A stretch of DNA of 64,000 bases, from positions 248,001 through 312,000 of the forward strand of contig NZ_JAMXMV010000001.1 of NCBI RefSeq assembly GCF_024055715.1, in the 5' to 3' direction. The notes below the pieces were generated by a model, which was given only the letters and a program-made list of their open reading frames with translations, searched no databases and was not told the origin of the DNA. Every line of letters begins with the position of its first letter. Positions within the stretch are counted from its first letter, which is position 1. This document shows positions 35,921-44,979 of the stretch, piece by piece. The translations under genes and the position numbers were made by a program. Origin of the DNA: Actinoallomurus soli. GTDB lineage: Bacteria > Actinomycetota > Actinomycetes > Streptosporangiales > Streptosporangiaceae.

Positions 35921-36952
35921 ATGATCGAATTCCTCTTCGCCCCGGACGACGTCGCGCGCGTCCGCTTCGCGTTCTCACCGCTCTGGGAGCTCATGCACAG
36001 CCTGCGCGTGCTGGCCGACCCGTCCCGGCGCGCGCTGCACCTGCCGTGGGTCCGCGCCGTACGGCCCCGGCTGCGGGGGCTCGACCTGACGCCGTTGCAC
36101 GCGCTCGTCCCCGCGGACGGGTACATGCCCGACTTCCTGACCCCGCCTCCGGCGTCCCCGCTCCCGGACTTCGCCGCCGAACTGGAGCGGGTACGGGCCA
36201 CGCCCCCCGGCCGGGTCGCCGCGGAGATCCGGGACGTCGGGACGGGGTCCGTGGAACCGGCGCCGCTGCGCGCGTGGCGCCGGGCGATGTCCGAGGATCC
36301 CGAGCGTGCCCTCGCCCAGGTGGCGGACCTGGTCGAGGCCTACTGGGAGGCGGCGCTGGAGGAGTCCTGGCCGAGGATGCGGGCGCTGCTGGAGGCCGAC
36401 GTGCTCCGGCGGTCCCGCGCCCTGACCGAGCGCGGGGCCGAGGGCCTCTTCGCCGGCCTCCACGAGGCGGTGCGCTGGCACGGCGACCGGCTCGCCGTTC
36501 AGCGCCGGTGGCACCATCGCGGTCCGCTGGCCGGGCGCGGGCTGGTCCTGGTGCCGAGCGCGTTCGTCTGGCCGGCCGTCTCGGTGATGACCCCGCCGTA
36601 CCAGCCGATGCTGAGCTACCCGGCGTACGGCGTCGCGACGCTGTGGGAGACCGCCCCGGCGGCGCCCCCGGACGCCATCGCGGCACTGATCGGGCGGCGT
36701 CGCGCGTCGCTGCTGCTCGCGCTGACGGTCCCGGCGTCGACGACGGAGCTCGCCAGGCGCCTGGCGGTGACCCCCGGTGCGATCAGCCAGCACCTGGGCG
36801 TCCTGCGCGCCTGCGGTCTGGTGACCGGCCACCGGGTCGGAAGGCGCGTCCTGTACACGCGCACGGCGGCCGGCGACGCGCTCGCGACGGCCGGAGGTGC
36901 GATCACGGAGGCCGGTGGCGCGATCGACATGGACGTGACGGTGCGCAACTGA
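35921..36952 (+). CDS. ArsR-family winged-helix regulator with DUF5937-like N-terminus
   Basis: 343 residues. The first 220 are the actinobacterial DUF5937-like module (IEFLFAPDDVARVRFAFSPL at the very start) thought to sense a ligand. The C-terminal 90 residues are an ArsR-type winged helix (TELARRLAVTPGAISQHLGVLRACGLV, recognition helix about 275-290). No metal-binding Cys is seen, so metal sensing is unlikely. It probably represses the divergent MFS gene through the palindrome at 35888-35909. Confidence 0.82.
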   Translation: MIEFLFAPDDVARVRFAFSPLWELMHSLRVLADPSRRALHLPWVRAVRPRLRGLDLTPLHALVPADGYMPDFLTPPPASPLPDFAAELERVRATPPGRVAAEIRDVGTGSVEPAPLRAWRRAMSEDPERALAQVADLVEAYWEAALEESWPRMRALLEADVLRRSRALTERGAEGLFAGLHEAVRWHGDRLAVQRRWHHRGPLAGRGLVLVPSAFVWPAVSVMTPPYQPMLSYPAYGVATLWETAPAAPPDAIAALIGRRRASLLLALTVPASTTELARRLAVTPGAISQHLGVLRACGLVTGHRVGRRVLYTRTAAGDALATAGGAITEAGGAIDMDVTVRN

Positions 36953-37008
36953 TTGACTCTTCCGCGTGAGTGGGACGGATGGAGCGTCGTACCCCCCTCG
37001 GAGGCACC

Positions 37009-37818
37009 GTGCACCTGTTCACTCTCTCCCGGGCGCGCGTCGTGCCCGCGACGGCGGTGGCCGCCTGCCTGCTCGCCGGGTGCGCGCCGCCCGGTCAGAC
37101 CGTGCGGGGCGTCCACCTGGTCGCCCGCGGCAGGCTCACCACCTGCACGCACCTGCCGTACGCCCCGTTCCAGTTCCAGCGCGGCAAGGCGATCGTCGGC
37201 TTCGACGTGGACCTGATCGACCTGGTGGCCCGGCGGCTGGGCGTGCGGCAGAAGATCGTCGACACCCGGTTCACCGCCATCACCTCGGGCGAGGTGTTCG
37301 CGGTCGCGGCCTGCGACGTGGCGGCCGCCGGCACGACCATCGACCCGCGGCGGGCCGCCGTGATCGACTTCTCCCGGCCGTACTTCGACTCCGGGCAGGT
37401 GCTGATGGCCCGCCGTGACGCGCGGATCACCCCGGACGCCCTGGGGCCGAACGGGCCGCGGGTCGGCGTGGTCGTCGGCACGACGGGGCAGGCGTACGCG
37501 CGCCGCCGGGGATGGCAGACGAAGGGCTATGAGAACGCCACGACGGAGCTGGACGCGCTGCGCACCGGCCAGGTCGACGCGCTCGTCCAGGACGATCCGG
37601 TCGTGCGCTACTGGCTCACCGACGAGGCCAACGCGGACTTCACGCTCGTCCCGGGGATGCTCACCCACGAGAAGTACGGCTTCGCCGTGCGCAAGGGCCA
37701 CAACCCGGCGCTGCTGCGGCTGATCGACGACGTCATCGCGCAGATCCGGCGGGACGGCACCTACCGGCGGACGTACGAGCGCTGGATGGGCCCCATGCCG
37801 CCACAGACCACCGCGTGA
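37009..37818 (+). CDS. polar amino-acid ABC transporter substrate-binding lipoprotein (orphan paralogue)
   Basis: 269 residues from the GTG at 37009, chosen because GGAGG lies 4 bases upstream and the product then matches its paralogue at 39514 in length. The lipobox LLAGC ends the signal. The domain has the SBP_bac_3 hallmarks CTHLPYAPFQF, IVGFDVDLIDLVARRLG, RAAVIDFSRPYF, and the C-terminal YERWMGPMPP. No permease or ATPase follows it directly; it might share those of the complete operon 2 kb downstream. A hairpin follows the stop. Confidence 0.85.
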   Translation: MHLFTLSRARVVPATAVAACLLAGCAPPGQTVRGVHLVARGRLTTCTHLPYAPFQFQRGKAIVGFDVDLIDLVARRLGVRQKIVDTRFTAITSGEVFAVAACDVAAAGTTIDPRRAAVIDFSRPYFDSGQVLMARRDARITPDALGPNGPRVGVVVGTTGQAYARRRGWQTKGYENATTELDALRTGQVDALVQDDPVVRYWLTDEANADFTLVPGMLTHEKYGFAVRKGHNPALLRLIDDVIAQIRRDGTYRRTYERWMGPMPPQTTA

Positions 37819-37819
37819 C

Positions 37820-37840
37820 GCCGCCGGGTGAGCCGGCGGC
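37820..37840 (+). terminator. hairpin after the orphan binding protein
   Basis: GCCGCCGG / CCGGCGGC, an 8-bp perfect stem with a 5-base loop, starting 2 bp after the stop. Consistent with transcription ending before the penicillin-binding protein gene. Confidence 0.5.
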
Positions 37841-37912
37841 CGGAACCGGCCATGCCGTCGTCACCGCGTCGGAGACCATGATCGACTTAGAGGTCGCCGA
37901 TGGGGGAGTGCG

Positions 37913-39439
37913 ATGCGGAGAGTGGCCGTCGTCGCGGCCGGCCTGATCATCCTGGTGGCTGCGGCCGCCTTCTCGTGCGCCGCCTTACGAGGAGCGAGCG
38001 GTCCGGCGACGCCGGAGGAGGCCTCGCGCGCCTACTTCCGCGCCTGGAGCGACGGGGACTTCTCGGCGATGCGGCGGCTCGTCGACGACCCGCCCGGAGA
38101 CTTCGCCGACCGGCACCGCGCCCTGTCGCATGCGCTGCGCGTCGACGCGGTGGGCTTCACCCCCGGCCCGCTCGTACGGCACGGCGATGAGGCGTCCGTC
38201 GACTACGGCGTCACCCGGCACCTGACCGGGATCGGCGACTGGAGCTTCCGCGCGACCCTGCGGCTCGTGCGCCGCGACGGCGCGTGGCGGGTCGTGTGGT
38301 CGCCGGCCACGCTGCACCCCGCCCTGGTCGACGGCGGCGCGTTGGCCCTGGCCCGGCCCGACGCCGCGTCGGGAGCGCCGGTCGCCGCGGACGGCCGGCC
38401 CCTGCCCGACGACAGCGGCGCCCAGCCGTACCTCGCGGACGTCGGCGGACGGTACGGCGAGGACGACGGGGTCCCCGGGTGGGCGGTGGAGGTCCGGAAC
38501 CCGGGACGGCCGGCGCGGCAGCTGAAGGTCTTCCCCGGCCGTGGCGCGGAGCCCGTCCGGACGACCATCGACCGGCGCGCGCAGGCCGCCGCCGACGCGG
38601 CCGTGGGATCGGCGTCGGCCGCACTCGTGGCGATCCGCCCCTCGACGGGGGAGATCGTGGCGGTCTCCGACCGGCTGCCCGACGCCGAGAGCGCGTTCCA
38701 GGGGCTGTATCCGCCGGGATCGACGTTCAAGGTGGTCGTCGCGGCGGCGCTCCTGGAAGGCGGGATGACCCCGGCGAGCGCGGTCGACTGCCCGGCCGTG
38801 ACGGTCGCCGGGCAGCGCACGATCCACAACCACGGCGGCCTGGCGCTCGGCCGGGTCGCCCTCACCGACGCGTTCGCGGAGTCCTGCAACACGACGTTCG
38901 CGAAGCTCGGAGTGGCGGCGGGAACGGAGCGGATCCGGCAGAGCGCCGCCGCGTTCGGCTTCGGCGCGCACTTCGACACGGGGACCGACACGGCGTACTC
39001 CGGTGACTTCCTGGACCCGGGCGGCGACAACGGGCTGGCCGAGGCGTCGATCGGCCAGGGGAGGGTCCAGGCGACCCCGCTCGCGATGGCGGTCGTCGCC
39101 GCGGCCGTGGCCGACGGCTCGTACCGGCCGCCGAGGATGGTCCCCGCACCCCTCGTGCACGCGGGAATGGCCCGGCCGCTGCCGTCCTCGGCCGTCGACG
39201 GGCTGCGGTCGATGATGCGCGCGGTCGCCACCCGGGGCACCGCGGCTCACGCCGGACTTCCGGCGGGCACGGCGGGCAAGACGGGGACGGCCGAATATGA
39301 TGCCCAAGGCCATACGCACGCGTGGTTCATCGGCTACCGGGGCGATCTGGCCTTCGCCGTCTTCGTCCTCCACGGCGGGGACGGCGGGCAGGTGGCCGGG
39401 CCGGTTGCGGCTCGCTTCCTTGCCGTGATCAAGTCGTGA
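37913..39439 (+). CDS. short penicillin-binding protein: MecA_N-like domain plus transpeptidase
   Basis: 508 residues. An N-terminal membrane anchor/signal (about 4-22) is followed by an NTF2-like MecA_N domain (about 35-135) and a transpeptidase domain with all three motifs: SxxK as GSTFK, SxN as SCN, and KTG as KTGTAE. The dimerisation (hinge) domain normally between them is cut to roughly 60 residues. It crosslinks peptidoglycan at the outer face of the membrane. It sits between two paralogous amino-acid-binding proteins, with no obvious connection. An ATG at 37913 has a GGGAG nearby. Confidence 0.88.
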   Translation: MRRVAVVAAGLIILVAAAAFSCAALRGASGPATPEEASRAYFRAWSDGDFSAMRRLVDDPPGDFADRHRALSHALRVDAVGFTPGPLVRHGDEASVDYGVTRHLTGIGDWSFRATLRLVRRDGAWRVVWSPATLHPALVDGGALALARPDAASGAPVAADGRPLPDDSGAQPYLADVGGRYGEDDGVPGWAVEVRNPGRPARQLKVFPGRGAEPVRTTIDRRAQAAADAAVGSASAALVAIRPSTGEIVAVSDRLPDAESAFQGLYPPGSTFKVVVAAALLEGGMTPASAVDCPAVTVAGQRTIHNHGGLALGRVALTDAFAESCNTTFAKLGVAAGTERIRQSAAAFGFGAHFDTGTDTAYSGDFLDPGGDNGLAEASIGQGRVQATPLAMAVVAAAVADGSYRPPRMVPAPLVHAGMARPLPSSAVDGLRSMMRAVATRGTAAHAGLPAGTAGKTGTAEYDAQGHTHAWFIGYRGDLAFAVFVLHGGDGGQVAGPVAARFLAVIKS

Positions 39440-39513
39440 CCCGCTGACGTTTCCGCAGGTGGCGAGCGATATGACATAGTCGGACAGTTATTTGTCCTGG
39501 TTATGGAGGAATT

Positions 39514-40323
39514 GTGGCTATCAGTCGTCGGCTCGCCGCCGCCACCGCCGGGCTCTGCGCGGCCGCCCTCGCCCTCACCGCCTGTGGCGGTGGAGGAGGC
39601 GGAGCGACGGTCCAGGGCGCCAAGCTGGTGAAGAAGGGCAAGCTGACCACCTGCACCCACCTGCCGTACCCGCCGTTCCAGTCGGCGCAGGGCGGCAAGG
39701 TCGTCGGCTTCGACGTCGACCTCATCGACCTGGTCGCCAAGAAGCTCGGCGTGACCCAGCAGGTCGTCGACACCCCGTTCGAGACGATCAAGTCGGGGAC
39801 CGCGCTGAACGCCGGCAAGTGCGACGTCGCCGCCGCGGGCATGACGATCAAGCCGGAGCGGGCGAAGTACATCGACTTCACCAAGCCGTACTTCAACGCG
39901 ACCCAGGCGCTCATGGCCAAGAAGGGCATGACCTACGCGTCGCTGGACGACGTCAAGGCCAAGAAGCTCAAGGTCGGCTCCCAGGCGAGCACCACCGGTG
40001 AGGACTACGTCCACTCCAAGGGCATCGACTCGAAGTCCTTCAAGGACTCCGCCAGCCTCCTCAACGGGCTGCGCAGCGGCCAGGTGGACGTGATCATCGA
40101 GGACTACCCGGTCGTGCAGGGCTGGCTGAAGGACCCGGCGAACTCCGCGTACGGCGTCGCGGCCAGCCTCAACACCGGTGAGCAGTACGGCTTCGCCGTC
40201 CGCAAGGGCAAGAACCCCAAGCTGCTCGCGCTGATCAACCAGACGATCGACGAGGCGCGCCAGGACGGCGAGTACAAGAAGATCTACGAGAAGTGGATCG
40301 GCCCGATGCCCGCGGGCGCCTGA
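39514..40323 (+). CDS. polar amino-acid ABC transporter substrate-binding lipoprotein
   Basis: 269 residues from a GTG with GGAGG five bases upstream. The signal peptide ends in a lipobox (LTACG). It carries the SBP_bac_3 pattern CTHLPYPPFQS, VVGFDVDLIDLVAKKLG and YIDFTKPYFNAT and ends in EKWIGPMPAG. It is clearly a paralogue of the protein at 37009, which has the same ends and motifs. It delivers a polar amino acid such as glutamine or glutamate to the permease encoded next; the ligand is inferred from family and from the nearby nitrogen genes. Confidence 0.9.
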   Translation: MAISRRLAAATAGLCAAALALTACGGGGGGATVQGAKLVKKGKLTTCTHLPYPPFQSAQGGKVVGFDVDLIDLVAKKLGVTQQVVDTPFETIKSGTALNAGKCDVAAAGMTIKPERAKYIDFTKPYFNATQALMAKKGMTYASLDDVKAKKLKVGSQASTTGEDYVHSKGIDSKSFKDSASLLNGLRSGQVDVIIEDYPVVQGWLKDPANSAYGVAASLNTGEQYGFAVRKGKNPKLLALINQTIDEARQDGEYKKIYEKWIGPMPAGA

Positions 40324-40353
40324 GCCCGGCCCTGACCGATCCGAGAGGCCGCA

Positions 40354-41175
40354 ATGACTGAACACGCGGAGGCGGCGCCGCGGCTGACCCGCAGGCAGCG
40401 CCGCCGGATGATCCTGGGCGGCGAGTACGGCATCTTCGTCGTCGCCGTCGTGCTGCTCGTGTCCCTGGCGAACTGGGGCGCGCTCAAGACCAACTTCGCC
40501 GAATGGCGGGTCGCCAAGACGCTGTTCCCCGACATCATCACGGTCGCGCTGCGCAACACCCTGCTGTTCACGGTCACCGGGTTCGCGCTGGGCCTGGCGG
40601 CCGGCCTGGTGCTGGCGCTGATGCGGCTGTCGTCGGTGCCGCCGTACCGCTGGTTCGCCATCGCCTACATCGAGGTGTTCCGCGGACTGCCCGCGCTGCT
40701 CATCTTCATCTTCGTGGGCACCGGCGTCCCGCTCGCCTTCCCGGGGGTCAACTTCCCCGGCGGCGTGTACGGCCAGGCCGCCCTCGCCCTCGGAGCGGTC
40801 TCGGCGGCGTACATGGCCGAGACGATCCGGGCCGGCATCGAGGCCGTGCCGCGCGGCCAGATGGAGGCGGCGCGCACGCTCGGCATGTCGCACGGGCGGG
40901 CGATGCGCTCGATCATCATCCCGCAGGCGCTGCGCATCGTGATCCCGCCGCTGACCAACGAACTGGTCCTGCTGTTCAAGGACTCGTCCCTGGCGCTGTA
41001 CCTGGGCGTCACGCTGCAGCAGCGGGAGCTGTCCAAGCTCGCCCAGGACGTGACCGGCCAGCAGGGCAACACCACGCCGATCATCGTCGCCGCCCTCTGC
41101 TACCTCATCATCACCATCCCGCTCGGCCACCTGGCGCGGCGGCTGGAGGCCCGGCAGAAGAGGGGGCAGCGGTGA
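40354..41175 (+). CDS. amino-acid ABC transporter permease
   Basis: 273 residues with about five membrane helices and the EAA loop [20 protein letters not shown] that docks the ATPase. The family is HisMQ/GlnP. The N-terminus is long and basic ([10 protein letters not shown]). The start ATG has a GAGAGG upstream and lies 30 bp after the binding-protein stop. Its stop overlaps the ATPase start by four bases (GTGA), indicating coupling. Confidence 0.93.
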   Translation: MTEHAEAAPRLTRRQRRRMILGGEYGIFVVAVVLLVSLANWGALKTNFAEWRVAKTLFPDIITVALRNTLLFTVTGFALGLAAGLVLALMRLSSVPPYRWFAIAYIEVFRGLPALLIFIFVGTGVPLAFPGVNFPGGVYGQAALALGAVSAAYMAETIRAGIEAVPRGQMEAARTLGMSHGRAMRSIIIPQALRIVIPPLTNELVLLFKDSSLALYLGVTLQQRELSKLAQDVTGQQGNTTPIIVAALCYLIITIPLGHLARRLEARQKRGQR

Positions 41176-41945
41176 CGACCGTGAACACCACCGCGGCGGT
41201 CCAGGTCGCCGGGCTGCAGAAGGCGTTCGGGGACCTGGAGGTGCTGCGCGGCATCGACTTCGAGGTCGCGCGCGGCGAGGTCGTGTGCATCATCGGTCCC
41301 TCCGGATCCGGCAAGTCCACGCTCCTGCGCTGCGTCAACCTCCTGGAGGAGCCCACCGCCGGGAAGGTGTACGTCGGCGGCGTGGAGCTGACCGACCCGG
41401 ACGTGGACATCGACGCGGCGCGCCGTCGCGTCGGCATGGTGTTCCAGCAGTTCAACCTGTTCCCGCACCTGTCGGTGCTCGGCAACGTCACCATCGCCCA
41501 GCGCAAGGTGCTGCGGCGCTCCGCGGACGAGGCCGACCGGATCGCGCGCGACAACCTCGCCCGCGTCGGGCTGGCCGACAAGGTGGACGCCTACCCCGCC
41601 CAGCTGTCCGGCGGCCAGCAGCAGCGGGTCGCCATCGCCCGCGCGCTGGCCATGGGCCCGGACGTCATGCTGTTCGACGAGCCGACCTCCGCGCTCGACC
41701 CCGAGCTCGTGGGCGACGTGCTCGGCGTCATGCGCAGGCTGGCCCTCGAGGGCATGACGATGCTGGTCGTCACGCACGAGATGAGCTTCGCCCGCGAGGT
41801 CGCCGACCGGGTCGTCTTCATGGACGGCGGCGTCATCGTCGAGGAGGGGCCGCCGTCGAAGGTCATCGGCGACCCGACGCACGAGCGCACGCGCACGTTC
41901 CTGTCCCGCGTCCTCGACCCGGCCGCCGCCGAGGTCGAGGAGTGA
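41172..41945 (+). CDS. amino-acid ABC transporter ATP-binding protein
   Basis: 257 residues from a GTG overlapping the permease stop. Walker [10 protein letters not shown], signature LSGGQQQR, Walker [13 protein letters not shown] and the switch His in VVTHEMSFA are all intact. The NTPase energises uptake by the permease above. It belongs to the GlnQ/HisP type. The gene ends 3 bp before a perfect hairpin, so the transporter operon probably closes here. Confidence 0.95.
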   Translation: MTTVNTTAAVQVAGLQKAFGDLEVLRGIDFEVARGEVVCIIGPSGSGKSTLLRCVNLLEEPTAGKVYVGGVELTDPDVDIDAARRRVGMVFQQFNLFPHLSVLGNVTIAQRKVLRRSADEADRIARDNLARVGLADKVDAYPAQLSGGQQQRVAIARALAMGPDVMLFDEPTSALDPELVGDVLGVMRRLALEGMTMLVVTHEMSFAREVADRVVFMDGGVIVEEGPPSKVIGDPTHERTRTFLSRVLDPAAAEVEE

Positions 41946-41947
41946 CC

Positions 41948-41987
41948 CCGGTGAGCCCCTGACGGCAGGTCGTGAGGGGCTCACCGG
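41948..41987 (+). terminator. terminator after the amino-acid ABC operon
   Basis: 13-bp perfect stem (41948-41960 with 41975-41987) and a 14-base loop, starting 3 bp after the ATPase stop. It separates the operon from glnA2. Confidence 0.65.
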
Positions 41988-42090
41988 AACGGCGGTCACG
42001 CTTCGCGACCTTGTAACGTCGCCGAAACATGGACGCGGCACACTGATAGAACGCCAGAGTTGTCGTCGAAGGTCACAAAGGGGATCCGTT

Positions 42091-43452
42091 TTGGACCGTC
42101 AGCAGGAGTTCGTGCTCCGCACGCTCGAGGAGCGCGACATCCGCTTCATCCGGCTGTGGTTCACCGACGTGCTCGGATTCCTCAAGTCCGTCGCGGTGGC
42201 CCCCGCCGAGCTGGAGCAGGCGTTCGCCGAGGGCATCGGATTCGACGGCTCGGCCGTCGAGGGGTTCGCCCGCGTGTACGAGGCCGACATGCTCGCCAAG
42301 CCGGATCCGTCGACGTTCCAGGTGCTGCCGTGGCGGGCGGAGTCGCCGGGCACCGCCCGGATGTTCTGCGACATCCTCATGCCGGACGGGTCGCCGAGCT
42401 TCGCCGACCCGCGCTACGTCCTCAAGCGCACGCTGGGCCGCGCGGCCGACCTCGGGTTCACCTTCTATACCCACCCCGAGCTGGAGTTCTACCTGCTCGG
42501 CAAGGCGCCGGACGACGGCAGCGAGCCGACGCCGGTCGACCTCGGCGGCTACTTCGACCACACGCCGCACCGCGCCGCGCACGACTTCCGGCGCAACGCC
42601 ATCATGATGCTGGAGTCGATGGGCATCTCCGTCGAGTTCAGCCACCACGAGGGCGGCCCGGGTCAGCAGGAGATCGACCTGCGCTACGCCGACGCGCTCA
42701 CCACGGCCGACAACATCATGACGTTCCGCCTGGTGATGAAGGAGGTCGCGCTCGAGCAGGAGGTGCACGCCTCCTTCATGCCGAAGCCCTTCACCGAGTA
42801 CCCGGGCTCGGGCATGCACACCCACATGTCGCTGTTCGAGGGCGACCGCAACGCCTTCTACGAGCCGGGCGCCGAGTACCAGCTCTCCAAGGTCGGGCGC
42901 GCGTTCATCGCCGGCCTGCTCCGGCACGCCGCCGAGATCACCGCGGTCACCAACCAGTGGGTCAACTCCTACAAGCGCCTGTGGGGCGGCGTCGGCGCGT
43001 CCGCCGGGGCCGGCGGCGAGGCCCCGCCGTACATCTGCTGGGGCCACAACAACCGCTCCGCGCTGGTGCGCGTGCCGATGTACAAGCCCCAGAAGGGGCA
43101 CGCGACCCGCATCGAGTTCCGCGCGCCGGACACCGCCTGCAACCCCTACCTCGCCTTCGCCGCGATCCTGGGCGCCGGCCTGCGGGGCATCGAGCAGGGC
43201 TACGAGCTGCCGCCGGGCGCCGAGGACGACGTGTGGGCGCTGACCGCGGCCGAGCGCCGCGCGATGGGCATCGAGCCGCTGCCGCAGAGCCTGGACGAGG
43301 CCATCACCGCCATGGAGCGCAGCGAGCTGGTCGCCGAGGTCCTCGGCGAGCACGTCTTCGACTTCTTCCTGCGCAACAAGCGCGCGGAGTGGGAGGACTA
43401 CCGCCGCCAGGTCACCGAGTACGAGCGCCGCCGCTATCTGTCGGTCCTGTAA
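42091..43452 (+). CDS. glnA2: glutamine synthetase-like GlnA2 (glutamate-polyamine ligase type)
   Basis: 453 residues from a TTG preceded by AAGGGGA. It starts DRQQEFVLRTLEERDIRF and has the GS grasp (EGIGFDGSAVEGFARVYEADM), metal-binding and glutamate-binding segments (ELEFYLL, NSYKRLWGG, EFRAPD). The segment equivalent to the adenylylation Tyr loop NLYDLPPEE reads DDVWALTAAE, so it is not a GlnE target. By family knowledge the actinobacterial GlnA2 proteins act on polyamines or make little glutamine. It is 145 bp after an amino-acid ABC operon. GlnR control is not visible upstream. Confidence 0.88.
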   Translation: MDRQQEFVLRTLEERDIRFIRLWFTDVLGFLKSVAVAPAELEQAFAEGIGFDGSAVEGFARVYEADMLAKPDPSTFQVLPWRAESPGTARMFCDILMPDGSPSFADPRYVLKRTLGRAADLGFTFYTHPELEFYLLGKAPDDGSEPTPVDLGGYFDHTPHRAAHDFRRNAIMMLESMGISVEFSHHEGGPGQQEIDLRYADALTTADNIMTFRLVMKEVALEQEVHASFMPKPFTEYPGSGMHTHMSLFEGDRNAFYEPGAEYQLSKVGRAFIAGLLRHAAEITAVTNQWVNSYKRLWGGVGASAGAGGEAPPYICWGHNNRSALVRVPMYKPQKGHATRIEFRAPDTACNPYLAFAAILGAGLRGIEQGYELPPGAEDDVWALTAAERRAMGIEPLPQSLDEAITAMERSELVAEVLGEHVFDFFLRNKRAEWEDYRRQVTEYERRRYLSVL

Positions 43453-43490
43453 TCCCTGCTCAGACCGTTAGTCAGACCCGCACGACGGTC

Positions 43491-43519
43491 GGGCCGACGG
43501 TCAGACGTACCGTCGGCCC
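43491..43519 (+). terminator. glnA2 terminator
   Basis: 11-bp perfect stem (GGGCCGACGGT / ACCGTCGGCCC) with a 7-base loop, 38 bp after the stop. Confidence 0.65.
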
Positions 43520-43561
43520 GAACCTCTCCTAACAGCCCTGGGCCGTCTCTGGGCCGCCTGA

Positions 43562-44245
43562 GGCGGAACCGATGCGCTCATAGGCAACTTCTTCACCTCC
43601 CTGCAGGGAGGGCGGAAGGGATCGAAGATCGCATCCCCACGCTTCCGGTCCCGTAAGGACAACCGGCAGGCGGTCCGGTTTACCCGCAATGCCCGCTTCG
43701 CCATCACCTCCGGCGGGAAACTCCGGTTACCGAAGGTCGGGAATATCGCGGTCCGCTGGTCCCGGCGGTTGCCCGCACGCGGATTCCATCACCAGCTCTC
43801 CACGCAACTGATTCGCGATAACCAAGCGATCTATGTGGAAGACCTGGCCGTCAAGGGACTGGCGCGCACCCGGCTGGCCAAAAGCGTTCACGATGCCGGC
43901 TGGTCGTCCTTCGTGGCCATGCTGGAGTACAAGGCGCGCCTGTACGGGCGGACTGTCCACCGGATCGACCGGTGGTATCCATCCTCCAAGCAGTGCTCGG
44001 CTTGCGGGGCACTGGCCGAGTCGATGCCGCTGAACGTCCGATCCTGGGCCTGCTCGTGCGGGGCGGTCCATGACCGGGATGTGAATGCGGCCAAGAACAT
44101 CCTCGCCGCCGGACGGGCGGAGAGACTAAACGCCTCCCACACCCGTGGGCGGGACGGTGAAAGCCGTTCCGGTGGAGGGCAGGTAAGACCACCCCACCCT
44201 GGTGGCATGCCCGTTGAAGCAGGAAGCCACAGAGGTGCCGCATGA
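43562..44245 (+). pseudogene. internally deleted tnpB relic (IS200/IS605 type)
   Basis: One open frame without a start codon (it follows a stop at 43559). The N-terminal part reads like TnpB (FRSRKDNRQAVRFT, KLRLPKVGNIAVRW). It then jumps at about 43770 from WSRRLP straight to RGFHHQLSTQLIR, so the block holding the RuvC-I Asp is missing. The rest is well conserved: YVEDLAVKGL (RuvC-II Glu), a zinc finger CSACG ... CSCG and HDRDVNAAKNIL (RuvC-III Asp). Nuclease activity is therefore excluded. No tnpA is present. An end-type hairpin lies at 44263-44283. Confidence 0.85.
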
Positions 44246-44262
44246 CACGGCACGGACTGAAT

Positions 44263-44283
44263 CCTCAGCCTTTTAGGCTGGGG
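44263..44283. mobile_element. IS200/IS605-type right-end hairpin
   Basis: CAGCCT / AGGCTG stem with a TTT loop, extended by G-U and G-C pairs, about 18 bp after the tnpB relic. Such hairpins mark the ends of this family and the 3' end of its guide RNA. The left end was not found. Confidence 0.55.
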
Positions 44284-44289
44284 AGCGCG

Positions 44290-44859
44290 TCAACTGTCGG
44301 TGCTCTGAGGCGTTCCGATCATCTCCATCGCGACGGCGAGGCCCGTCGTGCGGCGCTGCTCGTCGGTGATGTCGTAGTCGTCGAAGGCGAAGAGCGCGAT
44401 GTTCAGCCCGAAGATCGCCATCGCCGACTTGAGCTGCTCGGTGAGCGGGGCCTTCCGGTCGGCGAGCAGCTCGATGAGGGCCCTGACCCGGCACTTGAGC
44501 TTCTCGCCGACGGCCAGTTCGCGCATGGTGCCCTGGTTCTCGTGCGCGAAGCGCATGATTCCGGGCGTCGAGGTGTACAGGTGGTCGGCGTAGCGGCGCA
44601 CGATCTCCTGCCGCGTCTCCACGGTCGGCGGCTGGGCCTGACCCCAGGCGATGAGGTCGTCGAGCCTGGCGAGGGCATCGTCGAACAGGCTGACGATGAT
44701 GTCCTCTTTGGTCTTGAAGTGGTAGTACAGCGCCGCCTTGGTGACGTGCAGCCGCTCGGCGATCTCCCGTAGCGAGGTCTTCTCGTATCCGTGCTCGGCG
44801 AACAGCTCCAGCGCGACCGCCTGGATCCGCGCCCGGGTGTCGCCGCGGGGTTCGCCCAT
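44290..44859 (-). CDS. TetR family regulator of the adjacent MFS exporter
   Basis: 189 residues. The HTH is TSLREIAERLHVTKAALYYHF with Tyr-Tyr-His-Phe ending the recognition helix, followed by KTKEDIIVSL. The C-terminal domain resembles the TetR_C_33-type ligand pocket. It is divergent from the DHA2 exporter at 44980, and the 120-bp gap contains a near-perfect inverted repeat, the typical autoregulated drug-efflux unit. The stop is close (about 7 bp) to the mobile-element hairpin, so the insertion lies just outside the gene. Confidence 0.9.
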   Translation of the reverse strand: MGEPRGDTRARIQAVALELFAEHGYEKTSLREIAERLHVTKAALYYHFKTKEDIIVSLFDDALARLDDLIAWGQAQPPTVETRQEIVRRYADHLYTSTPGIMRFAHENQGTMRELAVGEKLKCRVRALIELLADRKAPLTEQLKSAMAIFGLNIALFAFDDYDITDEQRRTTGLAVAMEMIGTPQSTDS

Positions 44860-44885
44860 GATGAGACTCCGTCCAAACCAAACTA

Positions 44886-44950
44886 ACTTGACGACCGGCT
44901 AGTTCCTAACTTACCGTACGGCAGGTAAAGAAACTAGCCGGTCGACAAGT
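44886..44950. promoter_or_regulatory. large inverted-repeat operator for TetR/MFS pair
   Basis: Arms 44886-44904 and 44932-44950 match at 18 of 19 positions (core GACCGGCTAGTT / AACTAGCCGGTC). Between them lies a smaller nested palindrome TTACC / GGTAA (44911-44915, 44924-44928). The whole sits exactly in the divergent promoter of the TetR and MFS genes, so TetR probably binds here as two dimers or one at each level. Confidence 0.75.
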
Positions 44951-44979
44951 AAGCAGTCGGCCTCAGAGAGAGGTTACCG

